From Spirochaetia bacterium (GTDB taxonomy: Bacteria; Spirochaetota; Spirochaetia; PWKH01): a stretch of 7,109 nucleotides of DNA. Below, piece by piece: positions 5,826 through 7,109 of this stretch. Position numbers and translations under genes: made by a program. The notes below the pieces were generated by a model. It saw nothing but the letters and a program-made list of their open reading frames with translations, ran no database searches and was not told the DNA's origin. Each line of letters begins with the position of its first letter. Positions within the stretch are counted from its first letter, which is position 1. The stretch spans positions 1-7,109 of the forward strand of contig JAIPFU010000089.1 of NCBI GenBank assembly GCA_021736505.1. The letters run 5' to 3'.

Positions 5826-6617
5826 TTAAGAATCTTCAGTATCTATGGATTCAGCAATATCCGGATACAATTTACGGAGGCAGTCGGGACACAGGCTGTG
5901 CGTAACATCGGTATCAGTGTGTTTCCGCAGATACACATCAACATCAATAAATTCCCCTGAATCATCCCGAATCCGTTTGCAGCTGCTGCAGATCGGCAGC
6001 GTCTCTTTCAGGCTCCGTATCTCCTCCTTCGCCTTCATTAGTTCCCGATTTTTTCGTGCTAGCTCCCCATTTGCCTCATGGAGCTCCCGATACGCAAGGA
6101 GGAAGGTCATCTCAATCTGATAGGCAATATAGGTGATGATGCCGTAGGCCGTCAGCACAGAACAGAAAACGAAGGCAGTGTCCACCGACCACCCCGGATG
6201 AACAGCGGGAATATGGCGAAAAGAGTAGACGAGCACCAGGGGCAGCAGGAAGGAGAGGGACCAGACAAGCCCCTCTTTAATACCCAGCAGCTTATAATAG
6301 ACCAATGGAAGAATCATGGTGAAGACATAATAGATTGAGAACTCCGGGAATATAGCGAGGGCGATGATGATGATGCTTGAGAGCATCAGGCTGGCGACCC
6401 GATAAAAAAGCTTGAACTTGGTAAATTTCCGGGAAAACTTCAGCACGCTCAGCATCAGCACATATATGAAGATCATGCAGGCCAGGGCTGCAAAAAAGAG
6501 CTTGCTGATAAAATAGTTATAGATACAGAAGGGAAGAGTCAGCACAATTTGTGCAATTAAGACTTTTATGAAAAATTCATAGGTCCTCTTCTGCACAATT
6601 GATTCTTTTTCCGGCAT
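5826..6617 (-). CDS. Multi-pass membrane protein with coiled coil and C-terminal CxxC...CxxC module
   Basis: This 263-residue protein has about five or six hydrophobic helices between residues 17 and 175 (roughly 17-38, 40-58, 73-90, 93-110, 117-133, 147-168). A charged helix likely to be a coiled coil follows (172-206, RELHEANGELARKNREL). The C-terminal module begins LPICSSCKRIRDDSG and ends HSLCPDCLRKLYPD. C210/C213 and C243/C246 form two CxxC pairs about 30 residues apart, as in a zinc-ribbon. I recognise this LPIC..CK.IRDD module as a recurring C-terminal piece of bacterial PAS-sensor and receiver proteins, without a settled function. There is no kinase, GGDEF or HTH domain here. Translation starts after AGGCAGG/GAGG (6622-6629), 19 bp behind the AGDEF gene, so the two are probably co-transcribed. 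A signal-input role is inferred. Confidence 0.85.
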   Translation of the reverse strand: MPEKESIVQKRTYEFFIKVLIAQIVLTLPFCIYNYFISKLFFAALACMIFIYVLMLSVLKFSRKFTKFKLFYRVASLMLSSIIIIALAIFPEFSIYYVFTMILPLVYYKLLGIKEGLVWSLSFLLPLVLVYSFRHIPAVHPGWSVDTAFVFCSVLTAYGIITYIAYQIEMTFLLAYRELHEANGELARKNRELMKAKEEIRSLKETLPICSSCKRIRDDSGEFIDVDVYLRKHTDTDVTHSLCPDCLRKLYPDIAESIDTEDS

Positions 6618-6636
6618 ACTGCCTGCCTCACTTGTT

Positions 6637-7109
6637 TCAATAATTCTTATTCATGTACATCTTGTGATCAACCTGTATATAGAGTTCATCAAAAGTCATT
6701 TCCTGTTTATACTCCTGAATACCGTAGCTGAACTTCAACTGAGGCACATGCGGAACCGTCGATTCCCTACACTGCTTCACCATTTCCTGAATAAATGCAT
6801 CCTCATCAACGTACCTGTGTTTTTCCAGAACTATAACGAATTCATCCCCCGCAAGACGGGAAATCATTTTTTCACTGCTGAACTGATGCATAAGTATTCG
6901 TGAAAACTCGATAAGCATCTGATCGCCGACAAAATGTCCGTAGGTATCGTTGATGCGTTTAAAGCCGTCGAGATCGATCAGCATCAGCATAAAGGGTCTC
7001 TTCTCTTCAATAAGAAGTTTCACGTACTCCTCGTAGCTTGCCCGGGAATAGAGCTGGGTAAGAAAATCTTTCTCCCCCGTGGTAGATTCCAGAAATGCAT
7101 AGGCTACCA
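6637..7109 (-). CDS. GGDEF-family protein with AGDEF signature (5' end cut by window edge)
   Basis: The frame is open from the right edge to a TGA at 6637 (156 codons plus stop visible). A GTG at 7021-7023 is internal, since the domain's helix (EKDFLTQLYSRASYEEY) continues upstream. Only the GGDEF domain is visible: DFLTQLYSR, LIDLDGFKRINDTYGH with the metal-binding Asp, GD, then RLAGDEF with the signature at 6838-6852. AGDEF replaces GGDEF. Such a variant has been reported active in Vibrio cholerae VCA0965, so catalysis is possible but not assured. The position of the RxxD inhibitory site reads SSEK, so product inhibition is probably absent. The C-terminal half after the signature is short, ending HKMYMNKNY. 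Any N-terminal sensor lies outside the window. It heads a likely operon with the CxxC membrane protein. Confidence 0.88.
   Translation of the reverse strand, partial: VAYAFLESTTGEKDFLTQLYSRASYEEYVKLLIEEKRPFMLMLIDLDGFKRINDTYGHFVGDQMLIEFSRILMHQFSSEKMISRLAGDEFVIVLEKHRYVDEDAFIQEMVKQCRESTVPHVPQLKFSYGIQEYKQEMTFDELYIQVDHKMYMNKNY

Overview
The window looks like a piece of a spirochaete chromosome (Spirochaetaceae/Treponema-Sediminispirochaeta type; inferred, not proven). The main clue is the sulfatase-modifying-factor (SUMF1/FGE-like) domain at the left. Its wording (WIAETEVTYELWYEVYTWA..NGY, then PVTYINWRDTIVWLNALSE) is the style I associate with the expanded formylglycine-generating-enzyme-like lipoproteins of spirochaetes. 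Base composition is moderate and the genes carry ordinary Shine-Dalgarno sites. I see no transposase, integrase, tRNA, rRNA or CRISPR array.

Layout: (1) Positions 1-1936, minus strand: a large surface lipoprotein cut by the left edge, with a lipobox, a coiled coil, 24 PEV-type hexapeptide repeats, a Pro/Glu-rich linker and a SUMF1/FGE-like domain. (2) 1937-2239: a divergent promoter region with a perfect 16-bp palindrome. (3) 2240-3841, plus: a DegP/HtrA-type serine protease with an intact catalytic triad and two PDZ domains, followed by a strong intrinsic terminator. (4) 3842-4280: non-coding, with the terminator, four 15-bp tandem repeats and an inverted plus direct repeat cluster against the next gene's ribosome binding site. 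(5) 4281-4508, plus: a small acidic single-cluster ferredoxin. (6) 4574-5710, plus: a membrane diguanylate cyclase with intact GGDEF and I-site. (7) 5711-5825: a convergent gap with four 14-bp tandem repeats and a 26-nt near-perfect hairpin. (8) 6637-7109 then 5826-6617, both minus: a diguanylate-cyclase-type domain with an AGDEF signature, cut by the right edge, followed 19 bp later by a multi-pass membrane protein with a coiled coil and a C-terminal CxxC...CxxC module.

Functionally the left half is about the cell envelope (lipoprotein and envelope protease), and the right half is about c-di-GMP signalling, with two cyclase genes pointing at each other. One cyclase appears feedback-inhibitable (RxxD present) and the other does not (RxxD absent). 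I see no complete, clearly new defence or mobile system. The items most worth following are the PEVEE-stalk lipoprotein, the AGDEF/CxxC membrane protein pair, and the two short intergenic tandem arrays that share a TTTCATG-like core.
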